Part shown: positions 39,737 through 48,652 of the stretch, in pieces
Numbering within the stretch: the stretch's first letter is position 1
Layout: each line of letters starts with the position of its first letter
From: Arthrobacter sp. KBS0703
GTDB lineage: Bacteria; Actinomycetota; Actinomycetes; Actinomycetales; Micrococcaceae
Assembly: GCF_002008315.2 (NCBI RefSeq)
Contig: NZ_MVDG02000001.1
Location: forward strand, 1,302,001 to 1,366,000
Direction: 5' to 3'
Length of the DNA stretch: 64,000 nt
Position numbers and translations under genes: made by a program
Notes under the pieces: generated by a model
Databases searched by the model: none
What the model was told of the DNA's origin: nothing
What the model saw: the letters and a program-made list of their open reading frames with translations, nothing else

Positions 39737-40999
39737 GTGCGCATAGTCCTCGGAGTCGGGGGAGGGATTGCCGCCTACAAGGTGGCGTCGCTCCTCCGGC
39801 TTTTTACTGAAGCCGGCCACAACGTCACGGTCATCCCCACCGAAGCGGCCACCCGCTTCGTCGGTGTGGCAACCTGGGAGGCGCTCTCCGGGAACCCGGT
39901 GACCAACAGCGTCTTCGACGACGTCCACCTGGTCAACCACGTCCGGCTCGGTCACGAGGCCGACCTCATGGTCGTGGCCCCGGCGACTGCCGACCTGCTG
40001 GCCCGTGCCGCCACCGGGCAGGCCAACGACCTCCTCACCAACACGCTGCTCATGGCCAGCGGGCCCGTGCTCTTTGCCCCCGCCATGCACACCGAAATGT
40101 GGCAGCACCCCGCAACCCAGGCCAACGTGGAAACGCTGCGCAGCCGGGGTGCCACCGTGCTGGAACCCGCCAGCGGGCGCCTGACCGGCTCGGACTCCGG
40201 CCCGGGGCGCCTGCCTGAACCTGAGGCCATCTTTGAGGCGGCCATGGCGCTGGCGCGCGGCCTGCAGGAATCCGTTCCCGGTCATGGCGGCACTGAAGCC
40301 CCGCTCTTTCCGCTCACCGGCCGGACCGTGACCATCAGCGCGGGCGGCACGCGCGAGCCCCTGGACCCCGTCCGGTTCCTCGGAAACCGTTCCTCCGGAA
40401 AGCCGGGCGTCGCGCTGGCGGCCGCGGCCCGGGACGCCGGAGCGACGGTGCGGCTCGTGGCCGCGCACATGGAGGTCCCCGCTCCGGCGGGCGTCGAACT
40501 GGTGGAGGTTGAGACTGCCCTGCAGCTCCGGGAAGCCGTCCTGACGGCGGCAGCCGATTCCGACGTCGTCATCATGGCCGCCGCGGTGGCGGACTTCCGC
40601 CCCGCGGACGTCTCCGACACCAAAATCAAGAAACGGGACGACACCGCTGATCCCGTCATCACGCTGATCCGGAATCCCGACATCCTCCACGAACTCGTTG
40701 CCGTCCGCGACGCCGGGGGCAACAGCCAGCTCGTGGTCGGCTTCGCCGCCGAGACGGGGGACGCCCACGGCGACGTCCTCGGGTATGCCGCGGAGAAGCT
40801 GAAACGCAAAGGCTGCGACCTTCTGGTGGTGAACCACGTGGGCTCGGACAAGGTTTTTGGCCAGGACCACAACTCGGTGGTCATCCTTTCCCGGACCGGC
40901 TCCGAACCCCAATCGGCGTCCGGCTCCAAACAGGACGTGGCCGCCGTAGTCATCGATCGCATCAGCGCCGAGCTGAGCAAGGTCTTTCCGCGAACCTGA
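39737..40999 (+). CDS. coaBC: Bifunctional phosphopantothenoylcysteine decarboxylase / synthase
   Basis: Coenzyme A pathway enzyme of 420 aa. N-terminal flavin-dependent CoaC half with GVGGGIAAYKVASL and the substrate-clamp motif APAMHTEMW. C-terminal CoaB half with TISAGGTREPLDPVRFLGNR, AAAVADFRPADVSDTKIKK, and VVGFAAETGD. GTG start with GGAGG upstream, 40 bp after rpoZ. Confidence 0.96.
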   Translation: MRIVLGVGGGIAAYKVASLLRLFTEAGHNVTVIPTEAATRFVGVATWEALSGNPVTNSVFDDVHLVNHVRLGHEADLMVVAPATADLLARAATGQANDLLTNTLLMASGPVLFAPAMHTEMWQHPATQANVETLRSRGATVLEPASGRLTGSDSGPGRLPEPEAIFEAAMALARGLQESVPGHGGTEAPLFPLTGRTVTISAGGTREPLDPVRFLGNRSSGKPGVALAAAARDAGATVRLVAAHMEVPAPAGVELVEVETALQLREAVLTAAADSDVVIMAAAVADFRPADVSDTKIKKRDDTADPVITLIRNPDILHELVAVRDAGGNSQLVVGFAAETGDAHGDVLGYAAEKLKRKGCDLLVVNHVGSDKVFGQDHNSVVILSRTGSEPQSASGSKQDVAAVVIDRISAELSKVFPRT

Positions 41000-41075
41000 C
41001 GGGCGTAAGGAACGTCTCCTTAGCATGGGGACATACGCTGACGCCCGTCCGTTTGCCAACCAGTAAGGTAGTTGA

Positions 41076-42311
41076 GTGACTTTACCGCTGCACATTCCAG
41101 AATCCCACGGGTCCGTCCCGTCCGCGCTCCGGCTTTTCACGTCCGAGTCCGTGACCGAAGGCCACCCGGACAAGATCTGTGACCAGATCAGTGACGCGAT
41201 CCTGGACGCACTGCTCGCCAAGGATCCCGAATCCCGCGTCGCCGTGGAGACCATGGCCACCACCGGCCTGGTCCACGTTGCCGGCGAGGTCACCACGGAC
41301 GCCTATGTCGAGATCCCGCAGATCGTCCGCGAAACCATCCTGGGCATCGGCTACGACTCGTCCGCCAACGGCTTCGACGGCGCCCGCTGCGGCGTGTCCG
41401 TATCCATCGGCCAGCAGTCGAACGACATCGCCGGCGGAGTCTTCAATTCACTGGAAGCCCGCGAAGGCCGCCAGGTGGACGACTACGACCTCCAGGGCGC
41501 CGGCGACCAAGGCCTCATGTTCGGCTACGCCAGCGACGAGACGCCGTCCTACATGCCCACCCCGATCTGGATCGCCCACCGGCTGTCCGAACGGCTCACC
41601 GAGGTGCGCAAGAGCGGCGAACTGTCGTACCTGCGTCCGGACGGCAAGACCCAGGCCACCATCGGGTACGACGGCGACCGGCCCGTTTCGGTCGAAACCA
41701 TCGTGATCTCCAGCCAGCACGCCGAGGGATTCAGCCTGGACCAGCTCCGGGCCGACCTCGCTTCGCATGTGATCGACCCCGTGCTTGCCCTCGCAAACCT
41801 GGATATCTCCCGGACCGCCAACATTCTTAACCCTGCGGGCGCCTTTGTGATCGGCGGTCCGGTGGGCGACGCCGGGCTCACCGGACGCAAGATCATCGTT
41901 GACACCTACGGCGGCATGGCACGCCACGGCGGCGGCGCCTTCTCCGGCAAGGACCCGTCCAAGGTGGACCGTTCCGCGGCGTACGCCATGCGCTGGGTGG
42001 CCAAGAACGTGGTGGCGGCAGGACTGGCCAAGCGGGCCGAAATCCAGATTGCCTACGCGATCGGCCAGGCCCGTCCCGTCGGCACGTACGTGGAGACGTT
42101 CGGAACCGAAACAGTGGATCCTGCCAAGATCAGCGCCGCGATCGCCGAGATCTTCGACCTCCGGCCGCGCGCCATCATCGACGCGCTCGACCTCAAGCGC
42201 CCCATCTACGCCAAGACGGCCGCGCACGGCCACTTCGGCCGGGATGATCCCGACTTCACCTGGGAGCGCCTGGACCGCGTGGACGACCTCAAGGCTTACT
42301 TCAACGCCTAA
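41076..42311 (+). CDS. metK: S-adenosylmethionine synthetase
   Basis: Makes AdoMet from ATP and methionine, 411 aa. [20 protein letters not shown] at the N terminus, ATP site [12 protein letters not shown], and the P-loop-like [22 protein letters not shown] start. The 76-bp gap before it shows no SAM riboswitch I can recognise. Followed by priA. Confidence 0.98.
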   Translation: MTLPLHIPESHGSVPSALRLFTSESVTEGHPDKICDQISDAILDALLAKDPESRVAVETMATTGLVHVAGEVTTDAYVEIPQIVRETILGIGYDSSANGFDGARCGVSVSIGQQSNDIAGGVFNSLEAREGRQVDDYDLQGAGDQGLMFGYASDETPSYMPTPIWIAHRLSERLTEVRKSGELSYLRPDGKTQATIGYDGDRPVSVETIVISSQHAEGFSLDQLRADLASHVIDPVLALANLDISRTANILNPAGAFVIGGPVGDAGLTGRKIIVDTYGGMARHGGGAFSGKDPSKVDRSAAYAMRWVAKNVVAAGLAKRAEIQIAYAIGQARPVGTYVETFGTETVDPAKISAAIAEIFDLRPRAIIDALDLKRPIYAKTAAHGHFGRDDPDFTWERLDRVDDLKAYFNA

Positions 42312-42395
42312 CCCGTTGCCCCGAAGGCGCCGGCAGCCAGGAATGTCATACCCCTGTGCTTGGCTGGTTGTTAATTCAGGACGGAGGTAGGCGCT

Positions 42396-44537
42396 ATGAC
42401 GGACGCTATGACTTCTGCCGGCATGCCGGATCAGCCCCTGCAGCTTTCCTTGCTGCAGGGGTTTCCCGCCAGTGCCAGGACCACTGCCGGTCCGCCGCCG
42501 GCCAGCGTCAACCCGGTGGCCCGCGTGCTGATCGAATCGTCCCTGCCCCACCTGGACCGGCCGTTCGATTACAGTGTGCCGGCCGAACTCGATGACGCAG
42601 CGCAGCCCGGGGTCCGGGTCAAGGTGAAGTTCAGCGGCCAGGAACTGAGCGGCTACATCCTCGATCGGGCCGAGCAGTCCGACGCCGGCCATGTCCTGGT
42701 GCCGCTGCATAAGGTCATCTCGCCGGTCGCCGTCCTCACGCCCGCACTCCGGGAGCTCGCCAACCGCGTTGCCGCACGCTACGCGGGCACCGTCAGCGAT
42801 GTGCTCCGGGTGGCCATACCGCCCAGGGTCGTCAAGGTGGAGAAGGAAATTGCGGCCCAGGATGCGGTGCCGCAGGAAGCGCCCGTGTCCGGGACCCTGC
42901 CCGGCGCCGGATGGGCGGATTACCGGAACGGCGCCGCGTTTCTCCGGCACCTGAGTGACGGCGGCTCGCCCCGAGCGGTCCTAAGCGCCCTGCAGGGCTT
43001 CGGCCCCGACGGTTGGCCGCGGCTCCTCGCGGGCGCAGTCGCGGCCGTTCGGCAATCCGGCCGCGGAGCGGTGGTCGTCGTTCCCGACTACCGCGACCTG
43101 GACAGGGTGCAGTCCGCCCTGGAGGAGGTGCTTCCTGCCGGGGACATAGCCCGGCTCACGGCTGACGACGGCCAGACGCCCAGATACCGCAGCTACCTGA
43201 GGGTCCTCAACGGGACTGCCGGCGTCGCGGTAGGCACCCGCTCGGCCGCCTACGCGCCGGTCCGGAACCTCGGCCTCGCCGTGTGCTGGGACGACGGCGA
43301 CGACCTCCACGTGGAGCAGCGCTCCCCGTATGCCCACTCCCGGGAGGTGCTCCTGCTCCGGGCGGAGCAGGAAGGCGCCGCATGCCTCCTGGCGGGGCAC
43401 ACCCGCAGCACGGAACTGCAGCGCCTTGTGGATGCAGGCTGGGCCATGCCCGTGGAGTCTGACCGCGCCGTGGTCCGCCGGACGGTTCCCCGGGTGCTCA
43501 ACACCGCCGACAGCTTTGAAATGGAACGCGACCCCCTGGCCAGGATGGCACGCCTGCCCGGCGCTGCGTGGCGCACGGCCAAGGAAGGACTGGAACGCGG
43601 GCCTGTGCTGGTTCAGGTGGCCCGCTCCGGATATGCCCCGTCGCTGGCCTGCGAGACGTGCCGTGAGGCCGCCCGCTGCGAGTCCTGCCAGGGGCCGCTG
43701 GCCATTGCCGGTGCTTCGGGCAGTTCAGCCGTGCCGCAGTGCCGGTGGTGTTCGACGCCGGCGCCGGCCTGGCGCTGCAGCCACTGCAGCGGCACCCGGC
43801 TGCGCCGCGGTGCCACGGGCGTTCTGCGCACGGCCGAAGAGCTGGGCAGAGCCTTCCCCGGCAAGGCAGTCGTCACGTCCTCCGGGGACCATGTCAAGGC
43901 CACAGTCCCGGACGCCGGCGCACTCGTCGTGGCCACCGTGGGTGCCGAGCCGGTCGCCGCCGGCGGCTACGCCGCCGCCCTGCTGCTTGACGGCGATTCG
44001 CTGCTGCGGCGCGAAAATCTGCGGGCGGGGGAGGACGCCGTCCGGCGGTGGTTCAATGCCGCGGCCCTGGTGCGTCCGGCGACGGAAGGCGGCATTGTGG
44101 TGATCACCGCCGACGACACCGCAGCTGTGGGCGCGCTGCTCCGCTGGGACCCTGCCGGGTACGCGCAGCGCGAGTTGGGATTGCGCACCGAGCTGCAGCT
44201 TCCGCCGGCGGTAAGGGTGGCTTCCGTGACCGGAGGCCGCACCGCCGTCGGTCATTTCACGGCGTCTGTCATGAAGCTTCTGGCCGGGGAGGGCGTGGAG
44301 CTGCGCGTCGCCGGTCCTGCTCCGCTGCTTCCTGCCCCACACGTGCCGGCGGCAGGACCTGGTCAGAGCGCGGCAGGGGCGCGGGCCGGGGCCGAGGACG
44401 TCCGCACCCTCCTGTTCATCCCCTACGGGCAGGCCGGCGCTGTGACCAGGCTCCTCAGGGCAGCGAAGGCCGCCAGTGCGGCGAAGCGCAGCGATGACCC
44501 CGTGCAGCTGCGGCTCGACGGCGTGGACGTCCTCTAG
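42396..44537 (+). CDS. priA: PriA-like primosomal protein N', helicase motifs degenerate
   Basis: Protein of 713 aa. The N-terminal 3'-DNA-end binding domain is recognisable (VARVLIESSLPHLDRPFDY and VRVKVKFSGQELSGYIL). The zinc region has paired cysteines (CETCREAARCESC and CRWCSTPAPAWRCSHCSG). In place of a Walker A there is GAVAAVRQSGRGAVVVVPD, and in place of DEEH there is CWDDGDDLH, so ATPase/helicase activity is unlikely. This is the known condition of actinobacterial PriA, often annotated as probable primosomal protein. It may restart forks by loading without unwinding. Directly downstream of metK. Its TAG overlaps the stop of the convergent glycosyltransferase at CTAG. Confidence 0.9.
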   Translation: MTDAMTSAGMPDQPLQLSLLQGFPASARTTAGPPPASVNPVARVLIESSLPHLDRPFDYSVPAELDDAAQPGVRVKVKFSGQELSGYILDRAEQSDAGHVLVPLHKVISPVAVLTPALRELANRVAARYAGTVSDVLRVAIPPRVVKVEKEIAAQDAVPQEAPVSGTLPGAGWADYRNGAAFLRHLSDGGSPRAVLSALQGFGPDGWPRLLAGAVAAVRQSGRGAVVVVPDYRDLDRVQSALEEVLPAGDIARLTADDGQTPRYRSYLRVLNGTAGVAVGTRSAAYAPVRNLGLAVCWDDGDDLHVEQRSPYAHSREVLLLRAEQEGAACLLAGHTRSTELQRLVDAGWAMPVESDRAVVRRTVPRVLNTADSFEMERDPLARMARLPGAAWRTAKEGLERGPVLVQVARSGYAPSLACETCREAARCESCQGPLAIAGASGSSAVPQCRWCSTPAPAWRCSHCSGTRLRRGATGVLRTAEELGRAFPGKAVVTSSGDHVKATVPDAGALVVATVGAEPVAAGGYAAALLLDGDSLLRRENLRAGEDAVRRWFNAAALVRPATEGGIVVITADDTAAVGALLRWDPAGYAQRELGLRTELQLPPAVRVASVTGGRTAVGHFTASVMKLLAGEGVELRVAGPAPLLPAPHVPAAGPGQSAAGARAGAEDVRTLLFIPYGQAGAVTRLLRAAKAASAAKRSDDPVQLRLDGVDVL

Positions 44538-45616
44538 GGCTTGGCGGCCCGGAGCGCCATGACTTCCGCTGCGACGTCAACGAGCTGCCGGGCGGACTCG
44601 TCCCAGCTGAACTCGTTGGCGCGTTCCACCGAGCGCCGGGACACCCCCTGCCAGTGGTGGCCGTCGCCGAGGCTGCGGACCGCTGCGGCAAAAGCGTCCG
44701 CCGACTCCGGGTGCACGTAGGTGGCGACGTCACCGCCCACTTCCCGGAAAATCGGAATGTCACTGGCGATGACCGGTGTTCCCAGCGCCATGGCCTCAAC
44801 AAGGGGCAGGCCGTAGCCTTCGGCCCTCGACAGGCTGACCAGCGCCGTGGTGCGCTTGAGCAGCGCGGTGTATTCGTCGTCGGTAACGCCGTTGTGGAAG
44901 ATGACGTTGGCGCCTTCGGGAATCAAGGCCTCGAGTTCTGCGCGGCGCTGCGGTGTGATCCGGCTGAGCAGGTGCAGCGTGTAGCCGGCCAGCTCAGCCA
45001 TGCCGGCCAGCATGGTCTCCACGTTCTTGTACGGCATGAACGAACCCATGTAGAGCAGGGTTTTGTCGGCCCCCGCTGCGGGGTCGCGGGGCAGCTGCGC
45101 GGGCTGCGGGGCGTTGCTGACAATGCGGACAGGACGGTTGGTCAGCCGGTACTTGGCCATGAGCGCCTCCGTGGTCCGGCTGATGGTGGCCACGACATCG
45201 GCGCGGTTGAGAAGGAGCCGTTGAGGCCAGAACGCCTTGTGGTACAGGCGCCACAGGACCCGGACCGGAGCCGGCAGGAAGCCCGGCGGCTGCGGGTGCT
45301 CGTAGTAGATCAGGTCGTGCAGCGTGAGCACGAGGCCGTACTTCCGCCCCCATGTGCCCATGGTCTGCATGGGACACACCACCACGTCGGCGCCCAGTTC
45401 GTTGACCTTCCGGGCCACGAACAGTTCCGCGGGGGAGAGCGGACTGTTGATCAGTGTGTAGGGCACATCCGGAAGGAGGGCCAGCTGCCGGGGGTCGCTG
45501 ATGAGCATGGAGACGTCGGCGATTTTCGAGGCCGCGGCGATGAGGCTCGCGCCGTAGCGGCTGATGCCGTCGTGGTGGTCCGTCCGGGTGAAACGGGCGT
45601 CGATGACAATTTTCAC
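44534..45616 (-). CDS. Glycosyltransferase family 4 (GT-B fold)
   Basis: Protein of 360 aa. The N-terminal Rossmann half begins MKIVIDARFTRTDHHDGISR, and LTLHDLIYYEHPQPPG follows. The C-terminal GT1/GT4 donor domain has LLYMGSFMPYKNVETML and the E-x7-E region SRAEGYGLPLVEAMALGTPV. Retaining transfer from a nucleotide sugar to an unknown acceptor, probably cell envelope. It follows the alpha/beta hydrolase with a 4-bp overlap, so the two are one transcript. Confidence 0.88.
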   Translation of the reverse strand: MKIVIDARFTRTDHHDGISRYGASLIAAASKIADVSMLISDPRQLALLPDVPYTLINSPLSPAELFVARKVNELGADVVVCPMQTMGTWGRKYGLVLTLHDLIYYEHPQPPGFLPAPVRVLWRLYHKAFWPQRLLLNRADVVATISRTTEALMAKYRLTNRPVRIVSNAPQPAQLPRDPAAGADKTLLYMGSFMPYKNVETMLAGMAELAGYTLHLLSRITPQRRAELEALIPEGANVIFHNGVTDDEYTALLKRTTALVSLSRAEGYGLPLVEAMALGTPVIASDIPIFREVGGDVATYVHPESADAFAAAVRSLGDGHHWQGVSRRSVERANEFSWDESARQLVDVAAEVMALRAAKP

Positions 45617-46542
45617 GCGGGGTGGTCCTTCAGGAAGCGGCGGATGAAAGCGGCGGCGGGCTCCGGTGTTTCGTAGTGGATCAGATGCCCGACGCCGGGA
45701 ATCACGTCCAGCGTGCCGTCCGGGAGCCGGGCCGCGAGCTTGTGCTGGTCCTTCAGCAGCGCGATTTCGTCCTTTTCCCCGGCGATCAGCAGCACGGGAA
45801 GGGTGAGCTCCTCGGCCACCTCGGCCACGTTGCTGCTGACTGATGCTGTGAAGGACTCCAGCAGGCTCTCGCGGTTCGCGAACGCGCTGAAATAGGCATG
45901 GTGTTGCCCGTGAATGAAATCCAGGAGCTCCTTGTCCTTTGTTTTGGCCATTGCCATGCTCATGACGCGGACAATGAGGCGGCTGCGAAGCAGGAGCAGC
46001 CCCAAGCCCCGCGGGAGCCGGGCGGAGAGCCGGTAGTACAGCACGGCCAGCCGGGTCATGGCGCCCTTGGGACCTTCCAGGGCGGGCGCTGCAATGGGGT
46101 TGATCAGGATCAGCGGCCGGACGGCCCGCGGATGGCCGGCGACGAAGTGGGCCGCCACGATAGAGCCGAAGGAATGCCCCAGCAGCACAGTGTCAGGGCC
46201 AAGGTTCAGGGCGTCCATGAAATCGCTGATGAACTGACCGTAGCGGCGGACGCTGTGGCCGTCGTCGGTAAAGGCTGCCGAGCTGCCGAATCCGGGGAGG
46301 TCCGGCATGATTAGCCGCATCTCGGGCAGCTGGTCGGCGACCCGCAGCAGCCCGTGGTGATCGCCGCGGAAGCCGTGGATGACCAGGATGGTGCGCGTCT
46401 CCGGCGTTGTCCGCACGGGTTCGTAGGTCCAGTACGCCACGGTGGTGCCCCCGAGGTCGACGTCGGTGGCCCTGGTTCTCGCCGCAAGGTCGCCGCTGAA
46501 AAACGACGGCGTCGTGGACGGCTCGGAGTCTGCTGTCTGCAT
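45613..46542 (-). CDS. Alpha/beta hydrolase
   Basis: Protein of 309 aa. Oxyanion segment LVIHGFRGDHHGLL, nucleophile elbow VLLGHSFGSIVAAH (Gly-His-Ser-Phe-Gly), Asp in LLIAGEKDEIALL and the catalytic His in VIPGVGHLIHYETPE. Substrate unknown. Start is 12 bp after the aldo/keto reductase stop and the end overlaps the glycosyltransferase start, so the three minus-strand genes may be one operon. Confidence 0.9.
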   Translation of the reverse strand: MQTADSEPSTTPSFFSGDLAARTRATDVDLGGTTVAYWTYEPVRTTPETRTILVIHGFRGDHHGLLRVADQLPEMRLIMPDLPGFGSSAAFTDDGHSVRRYGQFISDFMDALNLGPDTVLLGHSFGSIVAAHFVAGHPRAVRPLILINPIAAPALEGPKGAMTRLAVLYYRLSARLPRGLGLLLLRSRLIVRVMSMAMAKTKDKELLDFIHGQHHAYFSAFANRESLLESFTASVSSNVAEVAEELTLPVLLIAGEKDEIALLKDQHKLAARLPDGTLDVIPGVGHLIHYETPEPAAAFIRRFLKDHPA

Positions 46543-46554
46543 GCTGTGTGGGCC

Positions 46555-47424
46555 CTAGTTGACGTTGTCGGGGTGGGAGCCGGTGCGGTAGCCGCGGTCC
46601 AGGCCGGCGATGTCCGCCATGTCGAGGTCAGAGAGTTCGAAGCGGAAGATATCGAGGTTCTCCCGGATCCTGTCCGCGGAGCTGGCCTTGGGAATGGCGA
46701 TGTTGCCTAGCTGCAGCTGCCAGCGGAGAATGACCTGGGCCGCCGTCACTTTGTGCTCTGCTGCGAGCGCAAGGATGACGGGATCCTCCAGGACCTGCCC
46801 GCGGCCCAGCGGGCTCCAGGCCTCAGTGAGTATTCCCAGCTCCCGGTGCTTTTCCCGCAGCTCGGCCTGCTGCAGCCAGGGATGAAGCTCGATCTGATTG
46901 ACGGCAGGCACCACTTCGGCGGTCTCCAGCAGGCGGTCCAGGTGCTGCGGCAGGAAGTTCGATACCCCGATCGCCCGCACCTTTCCTTCGTGGTACAGGG
47001 TCTCAAGGGCGCGGTATGTCTCCTGGAAAAGTCCGCGCTTGGCGCACGGCCAGTGGATCATGTACATGTCAACGTACTCGAGCCCGAGGTTGACCATGGA
47101 CGTATCGAAGGCGCGGAGCGTGGCGTCGTAGCCGTGGTCGTCGTTCCAGACTTTGGTGGTGATGAAGAGGTCTTCGCGCGAAGTGGGCGGCGCGGCCTCG
47201 CCTGACCCGCCCGGGGCGGCCTGAATCCCGTACAGCGAGACGATTCCGCGGGCCACGCCGGATTCGTTCCCGTACATTGCCGCCGTATCGAAGTGCCGGT
47301 ATCCCGCTTCCAGGGCCGTGGCCACCAACCTGGCGGCGTCCTCAGGCGGAACCTTGTAGAGCCCAAATCCCAACTGGTCGATCAGCACGCCGTTGTTCAG
47401 GCTGAGCCGGGGTGAGGTAGTCAT
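46555..47424 (-). CDS. Aldo/keto reductase
   Basis: NADPH-dependent (beta/alpha)8 barrel of 289 aa when started at ATG 47424 (MTTSPRLSLNNGVLIDQLGF). A longer upstream frame lacks a plausible start. Catalytic residues: Asp in GYRHFDTAAMYGNE with the Tyr, Lys in ITTKVWNDD, and His in YMIHWPCAK. C-terminal cofactor loop IPKASSADRIREN. Probably a general carbonyl reductase of the 2,5-diketogluconate reductase group. Confidence 0.92.
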   Translation of the reverse strand: MTTSPRLSLNNGVLIDQLGFGLYKVPPEDAARLVATALEAGYRHFDTAAMYGNESGVARGIVSLYGIQAAPGGSGEAAPPTSREDLFITTKVWNDDHGYDATLRAFDTSMVNLGLEYVDMYMIHWPCAKRGLFQETYRALETLYHEGKVRAIGVSNFLPQHLDRLLETAEVVPAVNQIELHPWLQQAELREKHRELGILTEAWSPLGRGQVLEDPVILALAAEHKVTAAQVILRWQLQLGNIAIPKASSADRIRENLDIFRFELSDLDMADIAGLDRGYRTGSHPDNVN

Positions 47425-47552
47425 GGTTATGACTCTACCGATACGGCGCAGGGACGCGCGGAACTGCCCGCGGCCCCGGCGGAAGATTCGTAACCCGCTG
47501 GCCGGGCTGTCCACGGAATCACGGCGAACTCTGCCGTGCAAGACTCGGTCGC

Positions 47553-48515
47553 TTAGTTCGCGCCGTCGAAACTGACCAGGCGCCGGGCCGACGCCTCGTC
47601 CAGGATCAGATCCGTGGCCAGGCCCGCGGCGAGGGCGCCCCGGAGGCCGTTGATCTTGGACGCGCCGGAGACCACGCAGATCCTTCGGCGGACCTGGCGG
47701 AGCTGATCCAGCGACGGGCCGGTGGACCGCTCGTTCAGCGTGATGCCGTGCGAGGACCCGTCGCCGCGGAAAAACACGGTGGCCACATCACCCACGACGT
47801 CGGAGCTCGCGAGGATGTTCAGATCGTCCTCGTCGAGGTAACCGCCCGCGTATACGTGGCTGGGATAGTCGGCGTCGACGGAGCCGACGCCGAAGATGGC
47901 GATGCTCATGCGGGACTGCAGATCCAGGATGCGTTGCACGCTCCGTTCATTCCACATGGCCGTCTTCGTCGCCGCATGGTCGAAGAAGGCAGGAACCGGG
48001 AACTGTTCCACCCGGGCTCCGTAGGCGCTGCCGAAGCGCCGCATGATGTCGCTCGCGTACGTGATGCCCGTCGTTTGCATGTTGCCCGCCCCGTTCAGCT
48101 GCACGATCACGCTGTCGTGCGTGATCTTGCGGGTCAGGTGCCGGCTGACCGCGCTGAGGGTGGAACCCCAGGCCACGCCGATGATGGCGTTGGAGTCCAC
48201 CAGCGGACCGATGGTGCGGGCGGCCTGCATGGCCACACGGTCCAGTGTTTCGGCCTCATTTAGGGTGTCCAGGACGGGTACGACGTGCACATCCACCCTG
48301 TACTGCGTCCGGATTATCCGTTCCAATTCCGGGCCGGTGTCCAGCGGACTGCGGATCTGGATCTGGACCAGGCCCGTTTCGCGGGCGGTCGAAAGTAGCC
48401 GCGAAACTGTGGACCGGGACGTCCGGAGCTCCCGTGCAATCGCGTCCATGGTGAGATCCTGCAGGTAATACAACTGTGCGGCCCGGAGGGCTTCGGAATG
48501 TCGTGGACGCGGCAT
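47553..48515 (-). CDS. SorC/DeoR-type sugar-binding transcriptional regulator
   Basis: Protein of 320 aa started at ATG 48515 (MPRPRHSEALRAAQLYYLQD). N-terminal helix-turn-helix MDAIARELRTSRSTVSRLLS. C-terminal SorC sugar-phosphate-binding domain with GVAWGSTLSAVSRHL and IFGVGSVDADYPSH. Divergent from glpD with a 137-bp shared control region holding palindromes, so it probably controls the glycerol genes in response to glycerol 3-phosphate or a related ligand (inference). Confidence 0.9.
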   Translation of the reverse strand: MPRPRHSEALRAAQLYYLQDLTMDAIARELRTSRSTVSRLLSTARETGLVQIQIRSPLDTGPELERIIRTQYRVDVHVVPVLDTLNEAETLDRVAMQAARTIGPLVDSNAIIGVAWGSTLSAVSRHLTRKITHDSVIVQLNGAGNMQTTGITYASDIMRRFGSAYGARVEQFPVPAFFDHAATKTAMWNERSVQRILDLQSRMSIAIFGVGSVDADYPSHVYAGGYLDEDDLNILASSDVVGDVATVFFRGDGSSHGITLNERSTGPSLDQLRQVRRRICVVSGASKINGLRGALAAGLATDLILDEASARRLVSFDGAN

Positions 48516-48528
48516 GTTCGATCCGTTC

Positions 48529-48580
48529 TGCACGTTTGTGCATAGTGCTTGACTCCATTTTCCATTGCTTCGAACAATAG
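48529..48580 (+). promoter_or_regulatory. Divergent glp control region: operator-like palindromes and glpD promoter
   Basis: TGCACgtttGTGCA (48529-48542) is a perfect 5-bp inverted repeat. ATTGcttcgaaCAAT (48564-48578) is a second inverted pair around TTCGAA. TTGACT (48549-48554) fits a -35 box for glpD, with a weak AACAAT at 48573-48578 as -10, which overlaps the second palindrome. Likely binding sites of the adjacent SorC-type regulator. Confidence 0.45.
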
Positions 48581-48652
48581 TGGTGAACGGCGGCGCGTCC
48601 CAAGGCGCGCCGCCTGCACCAAAGCCCACGGACCAAACCCAAAGGAGCAGAT

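Noticed and set aside
40999..41075. SAM riboswitch ahead of metK
   Set aside because: The gap is only 76 bp and shows none of the conserved SAM riboswitch elements or a terminator.
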